64,000 nt of DNA, from contig QCUJ01000004.1 of assembly GCA_003210795.1 (NCBI GenBank), positions 1 through 64,000 of the forward strand. Direction: 5' to 3'. Position numbers and translations under genes: made by a program. Origin of the DNA: Synechococcus sp. AG-679-B05 (GTDB lineage Bacteria > Cyanobacteriota > Cyanobacteriia > PCC-6307 > Cyanobiaceae). The notes under the pieces are model-generated. The model saw only the letters and a list, made by a program, of their open reading frames with translations. It did not search any database and was not told the DNA's origin. Below are positions 10,178 to 19,959 of this stretch, in pieces (the stretch's first letter is position 1; every line of letters begins with the position of its first letter).

Positions 10178-11250
10178 ACCGTCGTTGACACCTGTTGCAT
10201 CACCGAATCAGCCAGGCTCAGGAACGCGGCTGAGCTTGCGGAGTTGGGGCGAGACAGCACGGCGGGTCGGCCGGAATCACCACCTTCCTGGACCGGCATC
10301 TCCATCGGGATCTGTGCCAGCAGGGGTACGTCGTAGTCCCCCGCCAGTGTTGCTCCGCCACCACTGCCGAACAGGGCATATCTGCGGTCGGGCAGGTCGG
10401 GAGGAATGAAGCAGCTCATGTTTTCAACCACGCCCAGAACAGGAATGTTCATCTGGCGGAACATCGCCAGTCCGCGACGGGCGTCTTGCAAAGACACCTG
10501 CTGGGGTGTGGTGACGATGACGACACCCGCCATGGGGACGGCCTGAGCCAGGGACAGCTGGGCATCGCCGGTGCCCGGAGGTAGATCAACAACTAAGACG
10601 TCCCGTTCGCCCCACTCCGCCTGATAAAGGAACTGCCGAATAATCCCGTTCAGCATTGGACCGCGCCAGATCACCGGCTGGTGTTCATCGATCAGCAGGC
10701 CCATCGAGACCATGGCGATGCCGCACGATTCGATTGGAACGATCCGCTGCTGATCCCCACTGCCCATCACTTCGGGGGTCTGGTCGGCAACCCCAAGCAT
10801 GGTTGGTGCGTTGGGTCCATAGATATCGGCGTCGAGGAGGCCGACCCTCAAACCCTTCTTGGCAATCGAACAGGCCAGGTTGACCGCAACTGTGCTCTTG
10901 CCTACGCCACCTTTGCCACTGGAGACTGCAATGACCTGGCGTACGCCAGGGATGGACTGGCGTTCAGCAGGTTGCCCGTGACCGGCCTGGCCGATTCCTC
11001 CCTGGCTGGGGGGCTGGCCGATTTCAATCTGGACGTCGTCAATGCCGTCGAGGCCCGTCAGCAGCTGGCGGGCTTCCTGAACAATCCGGTCGCGTTGCCC
11101 CTGAGCGAAGCCCGGCAGATTCAGACGGAAGACCGCTCGGGCATCGGCGACTCGGACCTGGTCGATCCAGCCCAGCTCCATGACTGGCTTGCCACTGCCG
11201 GCGTCGGTCACCTGCTGCAGTGCCTGAATCGCCCGCTCGGCCGAAATCAT
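10174..11250 (-). CDS. mrp: Mrp/NBP35-type iron-sulfur cluster carrier ATPase
   Basis: P-loop ATPase that carries Fe-S clusters to targets. Residues 1-90 form a MIP18/DUF59 domain (RAIQALQQVTD, VRVADARAVFRLNLPG). The ATPase part starts with the deviant Walker A VSSGKGGVGKSTVAVNLA, then DADIYGPNAPTMLG and VDLPPGTGDAQLSL, and it carries the ENMSCFIPPD loop. The ATG at 11250 (MISAERAIQ, 358 residues) is chosen over the 36-codon upstream extension, which has no family similarity. It is divergent from hemF. Confidence 0.92.
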   Translation of the reverse strand: MISAERAIQALQQVTDAGSGKPVMELGWIDQVRVADARAVFRLNLPGFAQGQRDRIVQEARQLLTGLDGIDDVQIEIGQPPSQGGIGQAGHGQPAERQSIPGVRQVIAVSSGKGGVGKSTVAVNLACSIAKKGLRVGLLDADIYGPNAPTMLGVADQTPEVMGSGDQQRIVPIESCGIAMVSMGLLIDEHQPVIWRGPMLNGIIRQFLYQAEWGERDVLVVDLPPGTGDAQLSLAQAVPMAGVVIVTTPQQVSLQDARRGLAMFRQMNIPVLGVVENMSCFIPPDLPDRRYALFGSGGGATLAGDYDVPLLAQIPMEMPVQEGGDSGRPAVLSRPNSASSAAFLSLADSVMQQVSTTV

Positions 11251-11370
11251 GCCCGTACTGGAATTGAGCCGGATCCTAGAGGTGGCATCCCGTGACAGTC
11301 CCTCACGGAGGCTTGTCGTGGACTTGTCTGACCTGTTTAGGTTTCTTGGTTGATTCAAGGCCCTATTGCC

Positions 11371-12459
11371 ATGGTCCGCTCGCTGATTCGCCGCGTTCTC
11401 GGCCGCCAGAAGAGTGCACCAGCTCTGCCATCACTGGAGTTACCTCCCGAAAACTCCCGTGACAGGGCTCGAGCAATGGTCATGGGACTCCAGGACGAAA
11501 TCTGCGCCGGCCTGGAAACTCTCGATGGCGAAGGTCGTTTTGTGGAAGAAGCCTGGGAGCGACCTGAAGGAGGTGGCGGTCGGTCGCGGGTGATGCGGGA
11601 AGGCCGCGTGTTTGAGCAGGGCGGGGTGAATTTTTCGGAGGTTCAGGGGCAGGAGTTGCCCCCCTCAATTCTCAAACAGCGCCCTGAGGCCAAGGGGCAT
11701 CCATGGTTTGCCACCGGCACGTCGATGGTGCTGCACCCCCGTAATCCCTACATCCCAACTGTTCATCTGAATTACCGCTACTTCGAAGCCGGTCCGGTGT
11801 GGTGGTTCGGTGGTGGTGCCGACCTCACTCCCTATTACCCCTTTCTCGACGACGCACGGCACTTCCATCGCACGCATCAAGCGGCGTGCGATTCGGTTCA
11901 CCCAGACCTGCATAAGGTGTTCAAGCCTTGGTGTGATGAGTACTTTTTCCTCAAGCACCGCAGTGAGACCCGTGGTATCGGGGGGATTTTTTACGACTAT
12001 CAGGACTCCCAGGGTGTTCTCTACAAAGGTCAGGATCCGAGTGGTCCCGCCGCTCGCGTGTCAGCGGATCTCGGCCCGCGGCCCCTTGGATGGGAACAGT
12101 TGTTTGCCCTTGGCCAAGCCAATGGCAGGGCCTTTTTGCCGTCGTACGCCCCCATCGTTGAGAAGCGCCATCCGATCGCCTATGGCGACCGGGAACGTCA
12201 GTTCCAGCTATACCGCCGCGGTCGTTACGTCGAATTCAATCTTGTCTGGGATCGCGGCACGATCTTCGGTCTCCAGACCAACGGTCGAACTGAGTCGATC
12301 TTGATGTCTCTGCCGCCCATGGTGCGCTGGGAATACGCTTACAGCGCTGATGCCGGCTCCCGGGAGGCTCTGCTGACCGAGCTATTCACCAAGCCGCAGG
12401 ATTGGCTGAACGACACCGGCCTTGATGACCGTTGCCGCCCCCATGGGGCGATCAACTGA
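11371..12459 (+). CDS. hemF: Oxygen-dependent coproporphyrinogen III oxidase
   Basis: Oxidatively decarboxylates coproporphyrinogen III to protoporphyrinogen IX, feeding haem, chlorophyll and bilin synthesis. 362 residues. Conserved blocks are [20 protein letters not shown] (20 residues, dimer/substrate region), [30 protein letters not shown] and [21 protein letters not shown] split across the C-terminal third. The preferred start is ATG 11371 (MVRSLIRRV); an in-frame ATG seven codons upstream also exists. Its 3' end overlaps the convergent amidase gene by eight bases. Confidence 0.97.
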   Translation: MVRSLIRRVLGRQKSAPALPSLELPPENSRDRARAMVMGLQDEICAGLETLDGEGRFVEEAWERPEGGGGRSRVMREGRVFEQGGVNFSEVQGQELPPSILKQRPEAKGHPWFATGTSMVLHPRNPYIPTVHLNYRYFEAGPVWWFGGGADLTPYYPFLDDARHFHRTHQAACDSVHPDLHKVFKPWCDEYFFLKHRSETRGIGGIFYDYQDSQGVLYKGQDPSGPAARVSADLGPRPLGWEQLFALGQANGRAFLPSYAPIVEKRHPIAYGDRERQFQLYRRGRYVEFNLVWDRGTIFGLQTNGRTESILMSLPPMVRWEYAYSADAGSREALLTELFTKPQDWLNDTGLDDRCRPHGAIN

Positions 12460-13291
12460 CGCCCTTCACCAGGGCATCCACAACCCGCTCGGCCAGGCAG
12501 TTCACCGTTTGTGAGCGTGTCGCCTGGTCGCGCAGTTTGTCTTCCAGGGGTGGCTCGAGCATGGCCATTTCAAGAATGCCGATCCCCCGCCGAGGACCTC
12601 CCAGGCCGCCCCTGAAGTTTCTGGGAAAACGCCCGAAGGCTTGCCCAAGACTTTCATCCACGCTGTTGAGTGGTCGGTTGATGGCGGGGATCAGGCCCGA
12701 GCCGAACCCGTGAGGGCGGTAGGCATCGAAATGAATCTCCAGGATGTATTCCCCACGGGAGGACCACGCCTTGGCTCTGGACCAGTTGGTTCCTGGATTG
12801 TCGTCATCGAGGATGGTGATTGACGGTGGGGTGTAGGAGCGGATGGTCAGCCCTCGGGATGTCCCCAGACGCACCACCGCTGCCTGAACCTGTCGGTTCC
12901 AGAACAGTTCGTCGCGGATCCCGGCCTGCATCGGCGGCAGTCGGCGTTTGTCCACCGCGTAGCCGGGAGTGCCTGAGCTGCCGGTCCCCTGGGAGTCGGC
13001 ATGGCCTGCCATCACCACGATCGACAGATTTGCAGCGGCTTTGGTCCGTCCGATCCAGCGTCCCGGCATTTTGGTGCGAGGGCCGAGCAGCGGGTCCGGG
13101 TTGGCAGGAGCAGGACAGGCTGTTGATAAAGCCCGTGTTGATTGCTGCGCTGGCTTCTGGTTGGGCGCGGGTGTGCTGAGCCAGTTGCGCTGTTCAGCAG
13201 CTTTGGTCATCGCGATCGGTACCAGGGATAGCCCTGTGATGACGACCCCTGTGGCAAGGAGATGCCGTTGAACCCCGGCTGACAGACCCAT
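12452..13291 (-). CDS. N-acetylmuramoyl-L-alanine amidase-like exported protein
   Basis: 279 residues with an N-terminal hydrophobic segment (about 7-30) that looks like a signal peptide or anchor, a proline/alanine-rich linker, and a domain with [11 protein letters not shown] and [11 protein letters not shown]. These H and E/H positions fit the zinc ligands of Amidase_3 enzymes that cut the glycan-peptide bond. The C-terminal [14 protein letters not shown] segment is also amidase-like. It begins three bases after the neighbouring CCB-like gene, so the two are probably cotranscribed. Confidence 0.65.
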   Translation of the reverse strand: MGLSAGVQRHLLATGVVITGLSLVPIAMTKAAEQRNWLSTPAPNQKPAQQSTRALSTACPAPANPDPLLGPRTKMPGRWIGRTKAAANLSIVVMAGHADSQGTGSSGTPGYAVDKRRLPPMQAGIRDELFWNRQVQAAVVRLGTSRGLTIRSYTPPSITILDDDNPGTNWSRAKAWSSRGEYILEIHFDAYRPHGFGSGLIPAINRPLNSVDESLGQAFGRFPRNFRGGLGGPRRGIGILEMAMLEPPLEDKLRDQATRSQTVNCLAERVVDALVKGVS

Positions 13292-13294
13292 GGT

Positions 13295-13852
13295 TCAGAT
13301 CGGAGATGACAGCAGAGATCCATCGCTGGACAGTTCGAGCGACTCCGACAGCTCCAGTTCAATGGCGATCAATTCGTCGCGATGGGCTCGAAGCCGCAGA
13401 TTGCTGCCTTCCATTGCTGCGGAGGTTTCCAGAAGCCTCAGCTCAAGCGCTTCGGTGCGGGCTGATCGACGGGTGTAAATCCATCCTGCTGCAGGTCCGA
13501 TCAGCACAAGTGCCAGAGGCCACCACTGGAGTTGCGGTGCCAGTTGCCGCAGCACCAACCCGAAGCAGCTGCCACCGATTGCCGCCAGAGCTGAAAGCAG
13601 CACTGCCAGGGGGCGACTGGCTGTCACCTCTCCGCGGAAGCGAAGAACCTGGCGCTCTGCGTCGCCGCCGTCGCGGCTCCAGCCGCGCTGTTCCAGCCAG
13701 CTGCTGATGCCATTGAGCACCTCGAGTGGTGGTCGGGGAGAGTGCACATCCACAACAGTGGTTCGGTCCTTGCTGGCGGCCCGCAGAAAAAAAACGAGGC
13801 CAATGGCCAGCAGAACCGTGAGCAACAGTGTGGACTGGAAGCCCGATGGCAT
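13295..13852 (-). CDS. Cofactor assembly of complex C subunit B (CCB2/CCB4-like)
   Basis: Likely a thylakoid membrane protein needed to attach haem c(i) to cytochrome b6. 185 residues with a hydrophobic N-terminus (about 7-25), a soluble segment around SSWLEQRGWSRDGG and LRFRGEVTASRPLAVLLS, then two further membrane segments near residues 83-135. This layout fits the cyanobacterial homologues of algal CCB proteins. The assignment is from layout and a few motifs, so the exact subgroup is uncertain. Confidence 0.6.
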   Translation of the reverse strand: MPSGFQSTLLLTVLLAIGLVFFLRAASKDRTTVVDVHSPRPPLEVLNGISSWLEQRGWSRDGGDAERQVLRFRGEVTASRPLAVLLSALAAIGGSCFGLVLRQLAPQLQWWPLALVLIGPAAGWIYTRRSARTEALELRLLETSAAMEGSNLRLRAHRDELIAIELELSESLELSSDGSLLSSPI

Positions 13853-13899
13853 TGGGCAGCGACGGTGAGTGCAGCTTTTCTAGGCCGGCCGCCGCCGTT

Positions 13900-14283
13900 T
13901 TAGTTCAGCACCAATCGATGAGATTCCAGCCAGCTGTGCCAGGGCTGCATTAGTTTTTCGGCCTGCCCGCGGGCATCGGCCTGGAGATGGAGCATGCGCC
14001 GTGGGCGTCCCCGGCTGGGGCACCGCTGGGGATAGGAGCTGATGGATCCTTGCTGCTCGAGGAAATCCAGTGCCTGTTGAAGCACGGTCTCCGACAGTCG
14101 CAGCTGGGGCTCCTCACGCAGCAGCTTCTGCATCAGACCAGACGGGTAGTTGTCGTCCTTCAGGAGACATTCGAGCACCCAGCACACGGCCAGTTCCAGA
14201 TCCAGGAACTGCGGCGGTGGTTGTTGGAAGTACTGCTCGATATCAGCCAGGCAGGCGCTGGAGGGTTTGCGACGGGAGAACAC
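13900..14283 (-). CDS. PadR-like winged-helix transcription factor
   Basis: About 127 residues. The core LAVCWVLECLLKDDNYPSG and LSETVLQQALDFLEQQGSI pattern resembles a PadR winged helix (helix-turn-helix plus wing), followed by GRPRRMLHLQADARGQAEKL, typical of the PadR wing and last helix. No ATG fits; GTG at 14283 (MFSRRKPSSA) with AAGGGA just upstream is the likely start, though the frame stays open to 14400. It is divergent from the RNase D-like gene. The target is unknown. Confidence 0.6.
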   Translation of the reverse strand: MFSRRKPSSACLADIEQYFQQPPPQFLDLELAVCWVLECLLKDDNYPSGLMQKLLREEPQLRLSETVLQQALDFLEQQGSISSYPQRCPSRGRPRRMLHLQADARGQAEKLMQPWHSWLESHRLVLN

Positions 14284-14398
14284 AGCGGCAGGGACGCTTC
14301 CCTTATCTAAGGCGATCTCATTTTGAGATTCAAGGGGGAAGTGTGAGGTTTTTGGCGGCGGTGGCGATTCACACTGTCCCGGTATCCGGTTCGACGTC

Positions 14399-15043
14399 AT
14401 GGCTGATCCCCGCCCCGCTCCCGCTGAGTTCGCCGTTTTTGATGGGGATCTCGATGCCGACTGGACTGAGCGCTACATGAAGACGTCCCGCCTGGCGGTC
14501 GATACCGAAGCGATGGGATTGATTCACGGTCGTGATCGGCTCTGTCTTGTGCAGATCGCCGATGCAGAGGATCGGGTGAGTTGTGTGCGCATCGGCCTGG
14601 GCCAGAGCGAGGCACCCAATCTGCAACGGCTGATGGAAGCGCAGGCTGTCGAGAAGGTCTTCCATTTCGCCCGTTTTGATGTGGCTGCACTCGCCAGTGG
14701 CCTGGGGATCGCCGTGAACCCTCTGTTTTGCACCAAAGTGGGAAGCCGTCTGGGACGCACCTACACCCCTCGCCATGGTCTGAAGGATCTGGTGATGGAG
14801 CTCGTGGGGGTTGAGCTCGACAAAGGAGCCCAGAGCAGCGATTGGGGCCGGGTCGACGAACTCACGGATGTGCAGCTGGCCTATGCCGCCAATGACGTGC
14901 GGTATCTGCTGCCTGCCCGTGAGCGGCTCGAAACGATGTTGCGGCGCGAGGGTCGTTGGGATCTGGCGCTGCGCTGTTTCCAATGCATTCCTGTGATGTC
15001 CGAACTGGATCGGTTGCGTTTCCATCAGACCTTCGAGCATTGA
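14399..15043 (+). CDS. Ribonuclease D-like 3'-5' exonuclease
   Basis: 214 residues covering a single DnaQ/RNase D exonuclease domain with no HRDC tail. The DEDDy residues are visible: LAVDTEAMGL (Exo I), FHFARFDVAALA (Exo II) and QLAYAANDVRYLL (Exo III with Tyr). GLKDLVMELVGVELDKG matches RNase D. Such short forms are common in cyanobacteria and act in RNA 3' trimming. Confidence 0.88.
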   Translation: MADPRPAPAEFAVFDGDLDADWTERYMKTSRLAVDTEAMGLIHGRDRLCLVQIADAEDRVSCVRIGLGQSEAPNLQRLMEAQAVEKVFHFARFDVAALASGLGIAVNPLFCTKVGSRLGRTYTPRHGLKDLVMELVGVELDKGAQSSDWGRVDELTDVQLAYAANDVRYLLPARERLETMLRREGRWDLALRCFQCIPVMSELDRLRFHQTFEH

Positions 15044-15064
15044 TCGGGCGCCGCTGCATCCGCT

Positions 15065-15334
15065 TCAGTCTTCGATGATGAAATTGCCGTCGCCTTCGCT
15101 GACGCTCAGCAGGGAGTTCAACCGTTCGGGGTTGTCGGCATTGCTTTCATCGCTGTCGTTATCGAGGGCATCCAGCAGGGATTGCGCCATGGCGCGACGT
15201 CCTTCGACATCTCGGCGTCCTTCGCGGGCCGCGGCCTGATCCACGCGACGGCGGGCACTGGCCAAGCTGATGCTGAGGCGGGTGGCGAGCTGGGCACAGA
15301 GCTTGACGTAATTCTGGTCTTGGATGGCAGCCAT
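15065..15334 (-). CDS. Conserved small cyanobacterial protein of unknown function
   Basis: 89 residues from ATG 15334 (MAAIQDQNYVKLCAQLA). The middle is rich in Arg/Ala (SARRRVDQAAAREGRRD) and the C-terminus is acidic and ends FIIED. It shows no membrane segment and no recognised domain. It starts 19 bases after the LpxB-like gene on the same strand and is likely cotranscribed with it. Confidence 0.55.
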   Translation of the reverse strand: MAAIQDQNYVKLCAQLATRLSISLASARRRVDQAAAREGRRDVEGRRAMAQSLLDALDNDSDESNADNPERLNSLLSVSEGDGNFIIED

Positions 15335-15353
15335 GGATCGCTTCAGCAGACCT

Positions 15354-16565
15354 TCAGTATCCGTGCAGCCGTTCCAGCACCAGTTCCGCAAGCCGAGCGC
15401 TACCCCCGGGGCGACCCATTCGGCTGCGGCCGATTGCGGAGAGTTTCTGGCACAACTCCGGCGAAGTCAGCAGGGTTTCCAGGCGTTCACGTAGGTCGGC
15501 TCCACTGGAACAGGGCCTCACCGCTCCTCCCAGCAGTCGGGCCTGACGCATCGCGAAGGGCTTATGAAATTGTGGTCCCGGTCCCGGCAGGGAAAGAGCT
15601 GGGATGCCTAAACCCACCAGCTGTTCCGTTGCCGTTCCAGCTGTGGCCAGGCCAATTTCGGCCCAACCGGCCCATTGGGTGAATTGGTTCCTGCCCAGGA
15701 TCACCAGCAGTGGTCCACGCACCCAGCAGGCTTCTGCGCCGATTTGATCCGAAGGGGGGAGGCCGCGCCGGAAGCCCAGTTTTTTCAGGATCGGCTCCGT
15801 TTGTTCCGGTGAGGGCTGGGTCCCCAGGGCAACGAGCACAGCCAGTGGTGTGCTGTTGCTCAGCGGTGTGATGGCCGCAAGCAAACGTTCCAGGTTGCGG
15901 CAGGCCTCCGGCATGCGACTGCCGCACAGCAGCAACACGCGCCGGCAGCGCTGCAGGCTTGCTGGCGGTGGAGCCGTCTTCAGGTCATCCATCATCGGGT
16001 TTCCTGCAGCCAGGGCTGGGATGCCCAGGCGCTTCAGGCCCCGTGCGGTGAGTGCATCGCGCATGGCAACGAGGCGGCAGCGTCGGTGACGCATCAGCAT
16101 CCATTCCCATGGATCCCACTCGCTGCCTTTGCAACGGTGATATCGGTCGCTCAGTTGGCGTCCAGGCCCGCTGCGCCAGGTGTAGTCACTTTTTGGTGTG
16201 CCAATAAATCCATAGCGGGCACCGCTGCCCCAGGCCATCAGCAGTGGCAGCAGATCTCCCACGGCCAGAACGGTGGCTCCTTTACGGGCCCGCTGACGCA
16301 CCAGGCGCCACTGCCGCCAGCTGAGCAGGGGAAGCCCCGCACCAATGTCTGCCATCAGACCGCGCAGGCTTTGATTGCTGAACCCGCCACTGGGCAGTGC
16401 TGCTCCAGGCCCGATTCGCGTCAGCCACCCGGCTTGCGTGGCTGCCTCAAAAGCGCTTCCAATGCCCACCAGTGGGAGCACTTCGAGCCGGGGACGGGGG
16501 TGGTGGGTTCGCAGTTGTTCGAGAACGCGCAGGGCGATCAGGTCTTCCCCGTGACCATTGCTCAA
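15354..16565 (-). CDS. Lipid-A-disaccharide synthase-related glycosyltransferase
   Basis: About 403 residues resembling the LpxB/MurG fold. The N-terminus LSNGHGEDLIALRVLEQL is the hallmark of the cyanobacterial LpxB-related family, and the C-terminal half has TATEQLVGLGIPALSLPGPGPQF, the nucleotide-sugar binding region. The sugar substrate is unknown. There is no ATG: the open frame runs antisense through tRNA-Cys, so the start must lie below 16629, with TTG at 16565 the best candidate seen. Confidence 0.72.
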   Translation of the reverse strand: MSNGHGEDLIALRVLEQLRTHHPRPRLEVLPLVGIGSAFEAATQAGWLTRIGPGAALPSGGFSNQSLRGLMADIGAGLPLLSWRQWRLVRQRARKGATVLAVGDLLPLLMAWGSGARYGFIGTPKSDYTWRSGPGRQLSDRYHRCKGSEWDPWEWMLMRHRRCRLVAMRDALTARGLKRLGIPALAAGNPMMDDLKTAPPPASLQRCRRVLLLCGSRMPEACRNLERLLAAITPLSNSTPLAVLVALGTQPSPEQTEPILKKLGFRRGLPPSDQIGAEACWVRGPLLVILGRNQFTQWAGWAEIGLATAGTATEQLVGLGIPALSLPGPGPQFHKPFAMRQARLLGGAVRPCSSGADLRERLETLLTSPELCQKLSAIGRSRMGRPGGSARLAELVLERLHGY

Positions 16566-16628
16566 AACCAGTAGGGAAGGCGCGTCTCGGCTGATACGAT
16601 CCTGCTTAGGGAATGAGAGTTCCCCCCC

Positions 16629-16699
16629 GGCGGCATGGCCAAGTGGTAAGGCAGAGGATTGCAAATCCTTTATCCCCAGTTCGAATCTGGGTGCCGCCT
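16629..16699 (+). tRNA. tRNA-Cys (GCA)
   Basis: Acceptor GGCGGCA pairs with TGCCGCC, the anticodon stem GAGGA/TCCTT has one G-U, the loop TTGCAAA has anticodon GCA, and the T-arm carries AGTTCGAATCT. CCA is not encoded. Confidence 0.95.
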
Positions 16700-17046
16700 T
16701 CTGAAGATCGTTCCAGCTTCTCGAGTTGTTCTGCTTGCGGCTGGGATTTGTTGGCAACAGCACAGGTGAACTCTGGGCGTTAGTCGCCTTGATCGAATCA
16801 GTCTCCCAAATGCACGACGTTCAACCCTGATCTTCTGGCCGCTGCTCCAGCTGCTCCAGCTTGGAATCAGTAATCACTGTCGGCAACGCACATTCCTATG
16901 CAACGGATTCCATTGCTTGAGGTGCGTTGGCAGTGCTCACAGAGAACCTTCTCTTCTGCCTGGCTGGCTTCGGGCTGTGCTGAATCGGTGCCCAGCCCCG
17001 CGGTCGATGATTCGGCCACCATGGACCCCTTGTTGATGAGGAGATC
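16700..17046. other. Intergenic stretch without a convincing gene
   Basis: About 350 bases between tRNA-Cys and the aldo/keto reductase gene. A 58-codon plus-strand ORF from an ATG near 16899 overlaps the start of the reductase gene and looks random. No hairpin terminator, RNA gene or repeat was recognised. Confidence 0.5.
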
Positions 17047-18030
17047 ATGGCTGCCAGTGGCGGTGGTCCGTTGAACGGCATTGGATTCGGGACATGGGCC
17101 TGGGGGAATCAGCTGATTTGGGGGTATGAACCACAGCGGGACGATGCTGTTCTGGAGGCCACATTCCGTCAGGCGCTTTCATCGGGCCTGACCCTTGTCG
17201 ATACAGCCGATTCCTATGGCACCGGTCGGTTGAATGGCCGCAGTGAGCTTCTTCTTGGTCGTTTCACCGCAGCCCTGCCGGCGCCGCGCCGCGCTGAGCT
17301 TTGCATCGCTTCAAAACTGGCTCCTTTCCCCTGGCGTCTCGGGCGCAGGGGGATGGACCGTGCTCTTCGAGCCAGTCAGGAACGTCTGCAGGGATGCTTG
17401 AAGAGGGTTCAACTTCACTGGAGCACCGCCCGTTATGCCCCCTGGCAGGAGGCGGCCTTGCTGGATGGTTTGGCGGATCGCGTTCAGGACGGGACCGTGG
17501 CTGAGCTGGGAGTTTCGAATGTCGGCCCCCAGCGGCTGCTCTGGATGCACGAGCGACTCGCGAAAAGATCTGTTCGTTTGAGCAGTGTGCAGGTGCAGTT
17601 TTCGTTGCTCGCACCTGGAGAGCGTTCTGGAGAGGCTCTCGTCAAAATCTGCAGAGAGCGAGACATCGAGGTGCTGGCCTACAGCCCCCTGGCCTTCGGA
17701 GTGCTCTCGCAAAAACCGGGTGCTGATTTCTCCACGGGAACGGCTTTGCGGCGGCGGATCGTCCGTCGCCTACTTCCCGCCAGTGATGGCTTGCGGCAGG
17801 AGATGCATGAGATTGCTGACCGGCGTTCTGTGTCGATGGTTCAGGTGGCGCTGAACTGGTGTCGCGCCAAGGGAACAACCCCGATTCCCGGTTTGCGGTC
17901 ACCTCAGCAGGCACAGGATGTGGCTGCTGCTCTGGATTGGACGCTTCTTCCCGAGGAGGTTGAACGACTCGATCGACGACGGGAGCGATGCCCTGTTCGA
18001 ATGCCCGCAAATCCCTTTCAGAGTAGTTGA
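17047..18030 (+). CDS. Aldo/keto reductase
   Basis: NADPH-dependent oxidoreductase with a TIM-barrel fold; 327 residues. IGFGTWAWG opens the barrel. LVDTADSYG gives catalytic Asp and Tyr, IASKLAP the Lys, and VQLHWS the His of the tetrad. IPGLRSPQQAQDVAAAL near the C-terminus is the cofactor-phosphate region. The natural substrate cannot be told. Confidence 0.92.
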   Translation: MAASGGGPLNGIGFGTWAWGNQLIWGYEPQRDDAVLEATFRQALSSGLTLVDTADSYGTGRLNGRSELLLGRFTAALPAPRRAELCIASKLAPFPWRLGRRGMDRALRASQERLQGCLKRVQLHWSTARYAPWQEAALLDGLADRVQDGTVAELGVSNVGPQRLLWMHERLAKRSVRLSSVQVQFSLLAPGERSGEALVKICRERDIEVLAYSPLAFGVLSQKPGADFSTGTALRRRIVRRLLPASDGLRQEMHEIADRRSVSMVQVALNWCRAKGTTPIPGLRSPQQAQDVAAALDWTLLPEEVERLDRRRERCPVRMPANPFQSS

Positions 18031-18035
18031 GGAGT

Positions 18036-18674
18036 TCAGGCTTCCGCCGCTGTGGGCGGTGTGGGGCTGACCACCACCGGCAGGCTGTTGGATGGATCCT
18101 CCCCATGGAGAGGGATCACTTTTTTGGGAGGTTCCGGGTTGGTTGGAGGCTCAGATGTTTGGGCGGCCTGGTGCTGCTCGCAAGCCGTGAGTGCTTCCTG
18201 CAGCAGGGAGTCAAAGGTGCTCCCAGGCAGACGATGGCGAGCTACTTCCAAGAAAGTGCGCGGCAAGGATTCCCCTGCTGCGGTGCGCAGGGCAGGGTTG
18301 TTCTGCCGGAGTTGTTTCTCTTCCTCCAGAGCGCGAAGAAAGCGACGGGTCACATCGCGCTTTGTACTGGCTTTGATCAGGGTGTCGCGATCCTCTGGCC
18401 CTTGGCTGAGGGACTGCTCCAATTCGCCGATGCGACGTTCCAGGCTTTCCAGCACCTCTTCGGCTTCCTTGCAGATATGAGTGAGCTGGCCGTCGGATAG
18501 ATCCGGCATGTCTGCCACGAATACTTTCCCGTGGTCCCTGAGGGTGAGAAAAGTCGGACGTGTTGATTGCCTGTGGCCACCGGAACGATCGCTTGCGCCG
18601 ATGGGGCGGCGTGGTGGAACGGGTCCAGCAGAGCTCCTACGGCGCGTAACGCGCTGTGGTTTATCAAATGGCAT
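18036..18674 (-). CDS. Hypothetical protein with central coiled coil
   Basis: 212 residues from ATG 18674 (MPFDKPQRVTRRRS). A basic, proline-rich N-terminus is followed by a heptad-rich helix around residues 60-110 (ICKEAEEVLESLERRIGELE) and a Pro/Glu-rich tail. FLTLRDHGKVFVADMPD is a distinctive block. No known domain is recognised. An upstream in-frame start at 18740 is less likely. It is convergent with the aldo/keto reductase. Confidence 0.5.
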   Translation of the reverse strand: MPFDKPQRVTRRRSSAGPVPPRRPIGASDRSGGHRQSTRPTFLTLRDHGKVFVADMPDLSDGQLTHICKEAEEVLESLERRIGELEQSLSQGPEDRDTLIKASTKRDVTRRFLRALEEEKQLRQNNPALRTAAGESLPRTFLEVARHRLPGSTFDSLLQEALTACEQHQAAQTSEPPTNPEPPKKVIPLHGEDPSNSLPVVVSPTPPTAAEA

Positions 18675-18812
18675 CGGATTAATTCCTGACGTATCGGCGC
18701 TGCGCTCAGGGAAGTTCCCTGATGTGCTTGATAACACCATAGGGAAAACCTCGATGCAGATTTTGCATCAGGGTTTTCCCGTACGAATCCGATGCATTCA
18801 GGTCGGATGCAT

Positions 18813-19844
18813 TCAGGAGGGGATTCCCAGCAGGCCTTCTTCGGCCTGGCTTGCCTCAATGGCACCAATCTTCCAGGCTTCATGCCCAGTCTCCCGGCAA
18901 ATCGCCACGGCGGAATCGATGCCTTCGGGAGGGACCACCAGGCAGAAGCCGATTCCAAGATTGAAGGTGTTCCAGAGATCGATCTCGGGGATTTCACCCG
19001 CGGTCTGGAGCCAATCAAACAGGGCTGGTCTCGGCCAGCTGTCTGGAAACAAACGGGCCTGGCAACCATCAGGCAAACAACGCGGCAGGTTCTCCGGTAA
19101 ACCGCCACCTGTGATGTGAGCCATGCCATTCAACGGGATGTTGTTCTTCAGCAGGGCCTGCACCAACGCCGGATAAAGCTGGGTCGGTTTCAGCAGGTCG
19201 TTGATCAGAGAGCGTTGAGCGGGTCCGTAGCGCGTTGATTCATCAGCACCAGCCTTCTCCAGCACATTGCGCACCAGGCTGAAGCCATTGCTGTGGACTC
19301 CGCTGCTGGCCACTCCGATCACGGCATCACCCGCTTGGATGCGGTGGCCGTCGATCAGCTCGCTCTCCTCGACCACCGCAACGCAGAAGCCGGCGAGGTC
19401 GTAACGACCAGCAGGGTAAAAGCCAGGCATCTCGGCGGTTTCACCGCCCAGCAATGCACAGCCGCTGTCGCGGCATCCATCAGCGATTCCCTCCACCACC
19501 TCCGCCATGGCCTCTGGGCTCAGAGCCCCGGTGGCCATGTAATCGAGAAAAAACAGTGGTTCGGCGCCGGACGTGATCACGTCATTCACACACATGGCCA
19601 CAAGGTCGATGCCGACTCCGTGATGGGAGCGATGGTCCTGCGCCAGTTCGAGCTTTGTGCCGACGCCATCGGTTCCGGACACGAGCAGGGGCTGCCGCAT
19701 TCCACTTGGCAGCCTCATCATTCCTCCAAAGCCTCCGAGGCCACCAACCACCTCGCTGCGGTGAGTGGCTTCCACGGACGCTTTGATCCGTTGAACGAAA
19801 GCCCGACCGGCTTCAACGTCCACGCCGGCACTCTTGTAATCCAT
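18813..19844 (-). CDS. purM: Phosphoribosylformylglycinamidine cyclo-ligase
   Basis: Closes the imidazole ring (FGAM to AIR) in purine synthesis, using ATP. 343 residues beginning [13 protein letters not shown]. Signatures are [38 protein letters not shown] (25 residues near 75-100, active-site loop), [13 protein letters not shown] and [14 protein letters not shown]-like [10 protein letters not shown]. Full length. It is divergent from rlpA. Confidence 0.97.
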   Translation of the reverse strand: MDYKSAGVDVEAGRAFVQRIKASVEATHRSEVVGGLGGFGGMMRLPSGMRQPLLVSGTDGVGTKLELAQDHRSHHGVGIDLVAMCVNDVITSGAEPLFFLDYMATGALSPEAMAEVVEGIADGCRDSGCALLGGETAEMPGFYPAGRYDLAGFCVAVVEESELIDGHRIQAGDAVIGVASSGVHSNGFSLVRNVLEKAGADESTRYGPAQRSLINDLLKPTQLYPALVQALLKNNIPLNGMAHITGGGLPENLPRCLPDGCQARLFPDSWPRPALFDWLQTAGEIPEIDLWNTFNLGIGFCLVVPPEGIDSAVAICRETGHEAWKIGAIEASQAEEGLLGIPS

Positions 19845-19959
19845 GGATCGCTGCGGCTGTTCCGATCCTCCCCCGCCGCCGGGCTCGTCGTGCCGGATGC
19901 AACTTGTCGCTCCCGCGACAAACCCCTACTGTCGCCACGACTTTTTTGGGCCGATCAGT

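Noticed and set aside
16899-17075. 58-codon plus-strand ORF after tRNA-Cys
   Set aside because: It overlaps the aldo/keto reductase start, has random-looking composition and no clear ribosome binding site.
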